Both the position numbers and the translations under genes were made by a program. A DNA stretch of 44,108 nucleotides from Oscillospiraceae bacterium (GTDB taxonomy: Bacteria > Bacillota > Clostridia > Oscillospirales > CAG-272): contig SVRM01000023.1 of assembly GCA_015064785.1 (NCBI GenBank), forward strand, positions 1 to 44,108, given 5' to 3'. Shown in pieces: positions 16,865 through 24,542 of this stretch; within the stretch, counting starts at the first letter, position 1, and every line of letters begins with the position of its first letter. The notes under the pieces were generated by a model. That model had not been told where the DNA came from. It saw nothing but the letters and a program-made list of their open reading frames with translations, and did no database searches.

Positions 16865-18538
16865 ATGTTAAAAACCAAACTGATCTCCGGTATGGAGAAA
16901 TGCTTCCTCGATGAGTGCATCTGCAAGAAGTTCGCGCTCGATCATGACACTGCGCTGAAGAACGAACGCTACACCTTCCAGCTGGCAGTTCAGGATGACG
17001 ATCCCGCGGCAGTCGGCAGAATCATACTGCGTGTGGAAATCGATTCTCCGCTGAAGCACTACATCAGTGTTGCCAAGGTCGAATCGATTCCGGTACGTTT
17101 CCCGGTATACCGCAATCTGCCCGAGGAATTTTATGACAACTATCTGCGCACGACACCGGGTCTGTATCCCGACCTGCTCCGTCCGTATGACGAATACGGC
17201 ATGTTCAACATCCTCGCAGGCGATCTGAACGCTCTGTGGATCGAAGTCGATCCCAAGGGTGCGGTTCCCGCAGGCGAATACCCGATTACCGTCCGTCTCA
17301 CGGATGTCAACGGCAATGTCCGCTCCGAGGATACCTTTACACTGGAGCTTCTCGCGGCTGAACTGCCCGAACAGAAGACGCTCTATACCGAATGGTTCCA
17401 CACCGACTGTCTGTCCGTCTACTACGATGCCCCGGTTTTCTCCGAACGGTACTGGGAAATCGTTGAGAACTTCATGAAGAATGCCGCACGTGCCGGTATC
17501 AACCTGATTCTCACGCCCACCTTCACGCCGCCGCTGGACACCGCTGTCGGCGACGAACGCCCGACAGTTCAGCTGGTTGACGTGACCGTGACCGACGGCA
17601 AGTATTCCTTCGGCTTTGACAAGCTCGGCCGCTGGGTCAGCCTCGCCAACAAGTGCGGTATCGAAAACTTTGAAATCGCGCACTTCTTCACCCAGTGGGG
17701 CGCCGCTCACGCACCGAAGGTCATGGCGACCGTCGACGGCGAATACAAGCGCATCTTCGGCTGGGAAACCTGCGCAACCGGTCCCGAATATTCCACATTC
17801 CTGCGTCAGTTTGTCTCCGAATTCCTTGACTTCATGAAGGGTCTTGGCAAGGATCACAACTGCTACTTCCACATCTCCGACGAACCCAACGACGCACAGC
17901 TGGAATCCTATATCGCGGCAAAGGATGTCGTCCGCGATCTGCTTGACGGCTATATCATCATGGATGCGCTGTCTCACTACGAGTTCTACGAATCCGGCGC
18001 ACTGGAAACGCCGATTCCCTCCAACAATTCCATCGAGCCGTTCATTGCCAACAATGTTCCGAATCTGTGGACATACTACTGCTGCGGTCAGCACAAGGAC
18101 GTTTCCAACCGCTTCTTTGCGATGCCGCTGGACCGTACCCGTGCGATCGGCTACCAGTTCTATAAGTACAACATCGTCGGTTTTTTGCAGTGGGGCTACA
18201 ACTTCTACTTCAACCAGGGCTCCGTCTATCCGATCAATCCCTATGAAATCTCCGACGGCGACTACTTCACGCCGGCAGGGGACTGCTATTCCGTCTATCC
18301 CGGCGAAAACGGCGAAGCGCTCGACTCCATCCGTATCTGCGCGTTCTACGACGCATTGCAGGATCAGCGCGCAATGCAGCTGGCAGAAACGCTGGTCGGC
18401 CGCGACGCTGTCATGAATGCCATCGAAGGCGATCTGCCCGAGGATCAGAAGATCACCTTCTCCCGTTACCCGCACGGCATCGCATGGATGCATGAAACCC
18501 GCGCAAAGATCAACGCCCTGATCAAGTCCGCACTCTGA
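16865..18538 (+). CDS. DUF4091/GH123-like domain protein
   Basis: A 557-residue cytoplasmic protein (no signal peptide). An N-terminal beta-sandwich (to about 165) is followed by a TIM-barrel-like region. It contains FHISDEP (about 335-341, with an adjacent Asp-Glu pair). It then shows the conserved DUF4091 end, with WTYYCCGQHK, the RTRAIGYQFYKYNIVGFLQW stretch and a Tyr/Asn-rich NFYFNQGSVYP segment. The architecture resembles GH123 beta-N-acetylgalactosaminidases, which use an Asp-Glu pair in substrate-assisted catalysis, so a role on galacto- or GalNAc-containing glycans is a reasonable guess. A good ribosome binding site (AGAAAGGA) precedes ATG 16865. It is 27 bases after the solute-binding gene and 30 bases before galactokinase, and its codons are as biased as those of alaS. 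Confidence 0.82.
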   Translation: MLKTKLISGMEKCFLDECICKKFALDHDTALKNERYTFQLAVQDDDPAAVGRIILRVEIDSPLKHYISVAKVESIPVRFPVYRNLPEEFYDNYLRTTPGLYPDLLRPYDEYGMFNILAGDLNALWIEVDPKGAVPAGEYPITVRLTDVNGNVRSEDTFTLELLAAELPEQKTLYTEWFHTDCLSVYYDAPVFSERYWEIVENFMKNAARAGINLILTPTFTPPLDTAVGDERPTVQLVDVTVTDGKYSFGFDKLGRWVSLANKCGIENFEIAHFFTQWGAAHAPKVMATVDGEYKRIFGWETCATGPEYSTFLRQFVSEFLDFMKGLGKDHNCYFHISDEPNDAQLESYIAAKDVVRDLLDGYIIMDALSHYEFYESGALETPIPSNNSIEPFIANNVPNLWTYYCCGQHKDVSNRFFAMPLDRTRAIGYQFYKYNIVGFLQWGYNFYFNQGSVYPINPYEISDGDYFTPAGDCYSVYPGENGEALDSIRICAFYDALQDQRAMQLAETLVGRDAVMNAIEGDLPEDQKITFSRYPHGIAWMHETRAKINALIKSAL

Positions 18539-18568
18539 TATTTGAAAAGATCGAAAGGAGCATTTCTT

Positions 18569-19849
18569 ATGAATACCAAAACACTGCTTGCCGGCATTGA
18601 AAACGGCAATTTCGATACCGTTCTTTCCTCCCTTTACGGCGCAGATCAGCTTTCGATGCAGCGCGCACGCTATGCAAAGGCTGTCAGCGAATATATTGCC
18701 AACTACGGTGAGGCGGAAGAAGTCAATGTCTTTACCGTCGCCGGTCGTTCCGAAATTTCCGGCAACCATACCGACCACAACCACGGCTGTGTCATCGCGG
18801 CTTCCATCAACCTCGATATCATCGCGGTTGCCGCAAAGAACGGTGAAAACATCATCCGCATCAAGAGCGAGGGCTTCCCGGAAGACGTCATCGACATTAC
18901 CGATGAAACCATCGACGAAGCAAAATTCTTCACCTCCGGCGCGATCATCTCCGGTGTCTGCAAGGGCTTTTCCAACAACGGCTTTGCCATCGGCGGCTAC
19001 AACGCTTATACCACCTCCTCCGTTCTGAAGGGCTCGGGGCTTTCCTCCTCCGCCGCGTTTGAAGATATGGTCGGCAATATCCTCAACTACTTCTTCAACG
19101 ACGGCGCAATTGACAACGCGGAAATCGCAAAGATTTCCCAGTTTGCGGAAAACAAGTACTTCGGCAAGCCCTGCGGTCTGATGGACCAGGTTGCCTGTGC
19201 GGTCGGCGGCTTCGTTGCGATTGACTTTGCGGACCCGACCAAGCCCGTCATCGAAAAGATGGACTTTGACCTGACCTCCCACGGCTACAGCCTCTGCATT
19301 GTTTCCACCGGCGGCAACCATGCCGACCTCAACGAAGATTATGCATCTGTTCCGGCGGAGATGAAGGCGGCAGCATCGCACTTCGGCAAGCCCGTTCTGC
19401 GTGAGGTTGCGCTGGAAGACCTGATCGCGGCAATCCCGGCTCTGCGTGAAGAACACGGCGACCGCGCGATTCTGCGTGCATTCCACTTCATCAACGAAAA
19501 CAAGCGCGTCAAGGCGCAGACCGAAGCACTCCGCCGCGGCGACCTTGAAGCATTCTTCGACGGCGTTCTTGCATCCGGCAACTCCTCCTTTGAGTATCTG
19601 CAGAACGTCTATACCACAAAGAACGTCTCTGAGCAGGGTCTGTCTCTGGCACTGGCGCTGGCACAGTATTATCTTGCCGATAAGGGCGGCGCATGGCGTG
19701 TCCATGGCGGCGGATTTGCCGGTACGACGCAGGCATATGTCAGAAACGAAGATGTCGAAGGCTATCGCGCACTGATGGACGGTGCGTTCGGCGAGGGCGC
19801 GTGCATTGTGCTCCGCGTCAGAGGCATCGGCGCAGGTAAGGTGATTTGA
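18569..19849 (+). CDS. galK: Galactokinase (GHMP kinase)
   Basis: A 426-residue GHMP kinase phosphorylates galactose at C1 using ATP. The signature GRSEISGNHTDHNHG (about residues 64-78) corresponds to the galactose-binding motif. KGSGLSSSAAFE is the phosphate-binding motif 2 and GGGFAGTTQAYV is motif 3. This is the clostridial form, slightly longer than E. coli GalK. ATG 18569 follows GAAAGGAG at the right distance; an upstream in-frame ATG at 18542 has no such site. It closes the cluster of glycosidase-like, binding-protein and DUF4091 genes and is followed by a terminator. With galE at 2.5 kb it supplies two Leloir steps. A uridylyltransferase is not in the window. Confidence 0.93.
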   Translation: MNTKTLLAGIENGNFDTVLSSLYGADQLSMQRARYAKAVSEYIANYGEAEEVNVFTVAGRSEISGNHTDHNHGCVIAASINLDIIAVAAKNGENIIRIKSEGFPEDVIDITDETIDEAKFFTSGAIISGVCKGFSNNGFAIGGYNAYTTSSVLKGSGLSSSAAFEDMVGNILNYFFNDGAIDNAEIAKISQFAENKYFGKPCGLMDQVACAVGGFVAIDFADPTKPVIEKMDFDLTSHGYSLCIVSTGGNHADLNEDYASVPAEMKAAASHFGKPVLREVALEDLIAAIPALREEHGDRAILRAFHFINENKRVKAQTEALRRGDLEAFFDGVLASGNSSFEYLQNVYTTKNVSEQGLSLALALAQYYLADKGGAWRVHGGGFAGTTQAYVRNEDVEGYRALMDGAFGEGACIVLRVRGIGAGKVI

Positions 19850-19869
19850 TTTCTATATATCGGTTCTTT

Positions 19870-19912
19870 GCCGCAGAATACATTTCGGTGTGTTCTGCGG
19901 CATTGTTCTTTG
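19870..19912 (+). terminator. Intrinsic terminator after galK
   Basis: A 13-bp stem (19870-19882 with 19889-19901, one T-G wobble) and a six-base loop are followed by ATTGTTCTTT. It resembles the terminator at 7581, including the GCCGCAGAA core. Confidence 0.85.
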
Positions 19913-19994
19913 GGTCTTCTGCACAAATGTCATACGTTGTTTTTGTATATACCGACGAAAGTAGTTTTGATGTTATTTAATCAACGGAAATGTG

Positions 19995-20024
19995 TTGTTT
20001 TTTTGGAAAGATATGTGATATAAT
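19995..20024 (+). promoter_or_regulatory. Promoter of the small cysteine-rich ORF
   Basis: TTGTTT (19995-20000) and TATAAT (20019-20024) are 18 bases apart, with TGA before the -10 (extended -10). Start of transcription near 20031 would leave a leader of roughly 27 bases to the small ORF. Confidence 0.75.
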
Positions 20025-20057
20025 AGTGACAACAAAGAAAAACGGAGGATTACGCCG

Positions 20058-20150
20058 ATGGCGTTGATGGTTGGGGCGGCGGTAATTGGAGAAACCATTG
20101 CTCCTATGGGGCTTCACTGCAATTGTCCGAAATGCGGATACACCGGATAA
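20058..20150 (+). CDS. 30-residue cysteine-rich small protein, unknown
   Basis: An ORF of 30 codons has a hydrophobic first half (MALMVGAAVIGETIAPMG) and a tail HCNCPKCGYTG. H20, C21, C23 and C26 could bind a metal, and CPKCGY looks like a single zinc-ribbon or rubredoxin knuckle. The case for translation is good: GGAGG at 20044-20048 is nine bases before the ATG, a promoter lies just upstream, and a 13-bp hairpin follows the stop. I do not recognise the family. It could be a free small protein, a membrane-associated metal-binding peptide, or a leader peptide that controls the large binding protein gene 98 bases downstream. Confidence 0.6.
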   Translation: MALMVGAAVIGETIAPMGLHCNCPKCGYTG

Positions 20151-20165
20151 GGATTATATGTCAAT

Positions 20166-20208
20166 GCAGAAATGCAGTTTTTGCTTTGAGGACTGCATTT
20201 CTGCGTTT
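20166..20208 (+). terminator. Hairpin after the small ORF; terminator or attenuator
   Basis: A perfect 13-bp stem, GCAGAAATGCAGT (20166-20178) with ACTGCATTTCTGC (20192-20204), has a 13-base loop. It is followed only by GTTTCC, so termination may be partial. It lies between the small ORF and the large binding protein gene, and no second promoter is obvious, so read-through would control the downstream gene. Confidence 0.65.
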
Positions 20209-20248
20209 CCTATCATACACAGTCTTCCAACCGAAAAGGAGTTCATTC

Positions 20249-22720
20249 ATGCGCACAAAATTTGATGTAATACGGTATATTGCACTCCTGCTTGCGATAT
20301 TTATGTTTCTTCTGACCGCATGTGACCAAAGCGGAATGCAGTCGCAAGCCGATCAGCAGACATCATCTCACACAACAGACATTGCCGCCGGAGAAGTCAT
20401 ATCCGATACAGAAAATATCGGTGAGACCGTTTTGGAAACGGAAGCCTCTGAATTGACTGCCGTCCGTATGCGCACTGAATATGAAGCCATTGACATCACG
20501 GCGCGGTATGCTGCTGACGGGCTGAAGTTCGACCTTTCTTCATCGCGTATCATCGGAGATACGGTGTACATCAAATCTGCCGTGATTCCGGACGGGATAC
20601 AGGCGTACGCGTATTATTACGGGCTGGATGCCGAAGGGAAGCTGACAGGTACACCATTGACCGTGCCCCTGCCGCGAATGTCTGACACAGAAATTATAAT
20701 GTGGGATCAACTGGAGGACGGTCGTTTTGTCATCGGGTACGAGGATACCGAAAGGGACCAATTTTCTAAAAGAGATCGGTATCTTGCAATCATGGAACAG
20801 GACGGTACCGTGACAAAATCGCTTTATATCGGTAATCATTTGGAATTCCCGGATCTGTCGGTATTTGAGAAAACCACACAATACGGCGATCATAAGGTAT
20901 ATATTTTTGCGGGAGTCCAGGACGGATATCTGCGATGCTTTGATGAACGCCTGAACGAGCGCGTCTGCGGTATCAGTCGGGATGTGCATCTCTACGGAGT
21001 TCTTGACAATGAATGGTTTTCTGTCGGCGATGTTGCGGCAGGAAGACGGCGTGTACAACTGACAACCGGTGAAATCAAAGATGCGCCGCTCCGAGTGCCG
21101 GATGAATACGGGATCGGGATCATCCGATATGGCGCAGACGGGGAACTGTACTTAATCGATCAGAACGGTATTTTTCATTATCGGGATGAGGGACGTCTGG
21201 ATCCTGTTCTGAATTATATAGACAGCGGATGCCGGTATCTGGTGAACGAAGATAAAATCTTTCGGATCATCAATCAGAATGCCATCTACCTGCTCGATCG
21301 GGATTTCAACAAAAACAGTTTGACCCTGTATCGGATGACACGTGTTTTGGATGATACTCCGGCACAGACCATACGGATTACCTCACTTAGCACAGCAGGT
21401 GACGGAAAACGATGGCTGACCAATGCAATCTCCGAATTTAACCGCCTGTATCCGGAATATCATGCCGAACTGACATTTGCCGATCCGATCTACGATGACA
21501 TTTATACAGTCAATGAGGCCTGTGCCCGCTATCTCGATGAAATGCTGTTGTACGGCGATCATCCCGATCTGCTGATCAATGCTTTTGACCCGCAGATTAC
21601 AATGCCGCATTACGACAAGGGAATTTTTCTTGATCTGTATACCATGCTGGATCAGCCCTTGCTTGAAAGTGTTGATAATGCGCTCGGATATCAAGAGAAA
21701 TTGTATCAGGTGCCGCTGATGATGCAGCTGGACACTTTTGCTGCTTCCAGTGAAATTTCAGACGGAGGTCTGACTTATGAAGCATTCTTCCGGGCACTCG
21801 AATCCTTGCAGGAGGGACAGGTTCTGACAGACGATATCAATCGAAGTCTGTATGAAAATGCGCTTATGGATTTTCTGGATATGAACACGAAGACCGCGAA
21901 TTACGACAGTGACGGCTTCCGGAATGTTCTGCGGTATCTGTATCCGATACGCATGGGTGAAGATGATTATACCGACCAGCGCGCAGGCGGGATTTCCTAC
22001 GGTTCCATGCTGACATCGGATGGATGGTTCGGGGCACAGGATACCTATTGGACACGCAACGGAACGGTTGGCACGGCACTTGCATCGGGAGATATGAAAT
22101 TCCTTTCGGTCAATTTCAGGACATTGGATGTATACAGCATCATCCGACTTCTGTTCGGTGATACGCCGTTTTCTCTCTGCGGGTATCCCTCAATGGGGGT
22201 TGGCGGAGCACGTATGTCAGCGCTTTGGTCAACCTCGGTCTTTTATGATACGGATGTGCCGGACGGATGTGCACTGCTGTTGAATTATCTTTTGTCGGAT
22301 GACAAGCAGGTTGATCCCGATCTGTTGACCGATGCGCTTCCGGTGACATCTTCCGGATTGAAAAAAGCGATTGGGCAGTACCGATACACGTATTTTTCCA
22401 ACACCACGGTAAAAACCGTTTCTGCACGGAATCATCCCGGGTTTGTCAATCTGACTCCGGCAGGTGCATCAGCGGAATATGATCCGTCATTTGGGGATGC
22501 GGAATATACGGAGGATATGTATACTGTCTACGAAATGACGGATGCAGAATCGAATCAACTATATGATTTTCTAAATAATTGCAGTATTCATGCCTCAACG
22601 GATGCTGTTGTAAAATCGATCATCGAGGAAGAAGCATCCTTCTGGGAAGGTAATGCTCGCTCCCTTGAGGAAACAACGAAAATTATTGATTCGCGCGTTT
22701 GGATTTATCTGAACGAATAA
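20249..22720 (+). CDS. Large propeller-like/solute-binding lipoprotein
   Basis: An 823-residue exported lipoprotein, paralogous to the protein at 7760-10195. The signal peptide ends in the lipobox LTAC with C25, then a Gln/Ser/Thr-rich linker. Residues about 75-360 show repeated strand patterns (for example YADGLKFDLSSSRIIGDTVYI, GADGELYLIDQNGIFHYRDEG) that suggest a propeller-like domain. A solute-binding domain begins near IRITSLSTAGDGKRWLTNAI. The last 17 residues, EETTKIIDSRVWIYLNE, equal those of the paralogue although the codons differ. ATG 20249 has AAAAGGAG at proper distance; an in-frame ATG at 20123 would add a tail incompatible with export. Codons are less biased than in neighbouring housekeeping genes. 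No transporter genes are adjacent. Confidence 0.82.
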   Translation: MRTKFDVIRYIALLLAIFMFLLTACDQSGMQSQADQQTSSHTTDIAAGEVISDTENIGETVLETEASELTAVRMRTEYEAIDITARYAADGLKFDLSSSRIIGDTVYIKSAVIPDGIQAYAYYYGLDAEGKLTGTPLTVPLPRMSDTEIIMWDQLEDGRFVIGYEDTERDQFSKRDRYLAIMEQDGTVTKSLYIGNHLEFPDLSVFEKTTQYGDHKVYIFAGVQDGYLRCFDERLNERVCGISRDVHLYGVLDNEWFSVGDVAAGRRRVQLTTGEIKDAPLRVPDEYGIGIIRYGADGELYLIDQNGIFHYRDEGRLDPVLNYIDSGCRYLVNEDKIFRIINQNAIYLLDRDFNKNSLTLYRMTRVLDDTPAQTIRITSLSTAGDGKRWLTNAISEFNRLYPEYHAELTFADPIYDDIYTVNEACARYLDEMLLYGDHPDLLINAFDPQITMPHYDKGIFLDLYTMLDQPLLESVDNALGYQEKLYQVPLMMQLDTFAASSEISDGGLTYEAFFRALESLQEGQVLTDDINRSLYENALMDFLDMNTKTANYDSDGFRNVLRYLYPIRMGEDDYTDQRAGGISYGSMLTSDGWFGAQDTYWTRNGTVGTALASGDMKFLSVNFRTLDVYSIIRLLFGDTPFSLCGYPSMGVGGARMSALWSTSVFYDTDVPDGCALLLNYLLSDDKQVDPDLLTDALPVTSSGLKKAIGQYRYTYFSNTTVKTVSARNHPGFVNLTPAGASAEYDPSFGDAEYTEDMYTVYEMTDAESNQLYDFLNNCSIHASTDAVVKSIIEEEASFWEGNARSLEETTKIIDSRVWIYLNE

Positions 22721-22750
22721 ACCATATTCCATATATTGGGTTCCCCCTGA

Positions 22751-22780
22751 ACGGAGTACTGCGGTGCTCCGTTTTGGTTT
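22751..22780 (+). terminator. Intrinsic terminator
   Basis: ACGGAGTAC (22751-22759) pairs with GTGCTCCGT (22764-22772), with one T-G wobble and loop TGCG. It is followed by TTTGGTTT. It ends the large binding protein gene. Confidence 0.8.
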
Positions 22781-22823
22781 CGTGAAAATTCATACTCCGC
22801 TCACATAAAATTGTCCGTTATCC

Positions 22824-22853
22824 CTTGATTTTCAGCCGGAAATGATGTATAAT
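22824..22853 (+). promoter_or_regulatory. Promoter of the dCMP deaminase operon
   Basis: TTGATT (22824-22829) and TATAAT (22848-22853) are 18 bases apart. A second TATAAT at 22856-22861 is an alternative -10. The leader to the start at 22944 is about 85 bases and AT-rich. Confidence 0.7.
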
Positions 22854-22943
22854 TATATAATAAAATGGTATCTCTGTACCCACAATTCCACATCGCCGTT
22901 TTTTAACAATCCGCCATTTTTATCATCATAGGAGGATTCTATT

Positions 22944-23435
22944 ATGCCCGAGCGTGTATCCAAAACCAATTACTACCTCGACATCGCCGAAACCGTATCC
23001 GAGCGTTCTACCTGTCTGCGCAAGCACTACGGTGCAATCATCGTCAAGAACGACGTCATCGTTGCCACCGGCTACAACGGTGCCCCCCGCGGACGGAAAA
23101 ACTGCGTCGATCTGGGAACCTGTATCCGCGAAAAGTTAGCAATTCCGCGCGGAGAACGGTATGAGCTTTGCCGTGCCATCCATGCCGAGGCCAACGCCAT
23201 CATCGCTGCCCCCCGCGATCAGATGCTCGGCGCAACGCTGTACATGGCATGTACCGATCCGAAGGACGGATCCATTGTTTCCGGAACCTGCTCCTGTGCG
23301 ATGTGCAAGCGTACCGTCATCAATGCCGGCATTGAAACGGTGGTCATCCGCGATACCAAAACAGAATACCGTACAATTTCCGTCTCCGACTGGATTGAAA
23401 ACGACGACAGCCTGGAAGGCACCTTCGGTTATTGA
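22944..23435 (+). CDS. dCMP deaminase (ComEB-like)
   Basis: A 163-residue zinc deaminase of the cytidine/deoxycytidylate family, which makes dUMP from dCMP for dTTP synthesis. The zinc and catalytic residues are HAE (H80, E82) and a C-x-x-C pair, C118 and C121, within CSCAMC. C116 lies where the family usually has a proline-cysteine context. The insert with NCVDLGTC and the GYNGAPRGRKNC stretch are typical of the dCMP deaminases of Firmicutes. A strong ribosome binding site, AGGAGG at 22931-22936, precedes the ATG. It is the first gene of a run that continues through two unknown proteins to rimI and tsaD. Confidence 0.92.
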   Translation: MPERVSKTNYYLDIAETVSERSTCLRKHYGAIIVKNDVIVATGYNGAPRGRKNCVDLGTCIREKLAIPRGERYELCRAIHAEANAIIAAPRDQMLGATLYMACTDPKDGSIVSGTCSCAMCKRTVINAGIETVVIRDTKTEYRTISVSDWIENDDSLEGTFGY

Positions 23436-23461
23436 TTTTTTACACAGGAGTACCCCTATTC

Positions 23462-24196
23462 ATGAAAAAACTGCTCAAACGCACACTCGGCGCGGCACTG
23501 CTTCTCTGCGCCGCAGCCGTATCCATGACCGCATGTGAGGAAAAGATCCGGGTCGATGTCCATTTGACCTACGATGCAGCGCGCGATGCTCTGGTCGAGG
23601 ACAGTCTGGGACTGGACTACCGCTTTGCGTCGATTTCCTACGAACCGGCGACCATCACGGAACCGTATGCCGACTGGGAGGATGTCATTCTCTATACCGT
23701 CAAGGGCTGGGACCCGAAGGCGCTGCTTACCGAGGAATTTTCCGGTGTCGGCGGTCTGCTCTATGCAGCCGATAAGCCGCTTCCGGAATTTGCCGATATG
23801 AACTGTGACGAGATTTTTGTCTGCACGTCATCTGCAACAACGGTCTGCCTGTCGACCATCGATGATGCAGAAGTTGTGACGGAAGCTGTCAATCAGCTCA
23901 CGCAGGGCGCGGTTGTCGATCTGCCTGAGGACGGACAGACTACCTACCATCTGAAGTTCCATTCCGCCGACTATGAAGGGCTGTATTACAGTGTGCTGTT
24001 CATTATGCGCGGTGACGGCGAGGAGGGTGACTACTTCCTGTATGACCGCGGCACCAAGCGCTGTGTCGAGGTTCCGTATGAGCTGTTCTATGGCTGGATC
24101 TATGACGATACTGAGGATACACTCCCGACTGAGGGAATCTATGAGGTCACACCCGGTGACGATGGCATCGAAATCGGGTTTGATGACGTACAGTAA
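23462..24196 (+). CDS. Uncharacterised lipoprotein
   Basis: A 244-residue exported protein. The signal peptide (MKKLLKR, then hydrophobic) ends in the lipobox MTAC with C25. The mature part is acidic and predicted mostly beta, without cysteines forming a clear motif apart from single ones. I do not recognise a family. ATG 23462 follows ACAGGAG and starts a proper signal peptide; an in-frame start at 23432 overlaps the deaminase gene. It is 26 bases after the deaminase gene and 12 bases before the next small gene, so it is part of the same operon. Surface attachment is well supported; function is not. Confidence 0.78.
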   Translation: MKKLLKRTLGAALLLCAAAVSMTACEEKIRVDVHLTYDAARDALVEDSLGLDYRFASISYEPATITEPYADWEDVILYTVKGWDPKALLTEEFSGVGGLLYAADKPLPEFADMNCDEIFVCTSSATTVCLSTIDDAEVVTEAVNQLTQGAVVDLPEDGQTTYHLKFHSADYEGLYYSVLFIMRGDGEEGDYFLYDRGTKRCVEVPYELFYGWIYDDTEDTLPTEGIYEVTPGDDGIEIGFDDVQ

Positions 24197-24208
24197 AGGA
24201 AACAATCT

Positions 24209-24511
24209 ATGAAACTTACCCTTGAGCTGACAGATATCGATTACGGCGCACTGGTAGAGTTTGCTCTGCCGTTATTGCAGGGAAAGCTCGCGCAAAGCGA
24301 CAGCACCGCTGCGCAGATGCTTGCCAAGATTGCGCAGATGCCGCCGTCCATTGCCGCCGGTATGATCGATTTTCTGCCGCAGGATACCAAAAACGAGCTG
24401 GCAGTGATGCTCGTCAACCAGAACAAAGACCGTATTATCAAAGCCGTGACCGAATACGCGGAAAAGAAGGGACTTTCCTTCCGTATTGATTCGTTTTCGG
24501 CAGAAGAATAA
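24209..24511 (+). CDS. Small conserved-looking helical protein, unknown
   Basis: A 100-residue cytoplasmic protein with no signal peptide or cysteine. It begins with a short strand (MKLTLELTDIDYGALVEF), and the rest reads as amphipathic helices with a PP turn near residue 50. The pattern fits a small helical domain. The family is not recognised. It has a plausible ribosome binding site (AAAGGAAAC) and is packed 12 bases after the lipoprotein gene and 31 bases before the isomerase gene, so it is very likely a real co-transcribed gene. Confidence 0.72.
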   Translation: MKLTLELTDIDYGALVEFALPLLQGKLAQSDSTAAQMLAKIAQMPPSIAAGMIDFLPQDTKNELAVMLVNQNKDRIIKAVTEYAEKKGLSFRIDSFSAEE

Positions 24512-24542
24512 ATGACTGTAACCGGAAAAGGAGGATATCACG

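Noticed and set aside
16868-19705. A 945-codon open frame on the - strand across the DUF4091 and galactokinase genes
   Set aside because: It is antisense to two well-supported genes with strong codon bias, which removes stop codons from the opposite frame. Its translation is rich in Cys, Val and Asp without any domain, and it has no ribosome binding site.
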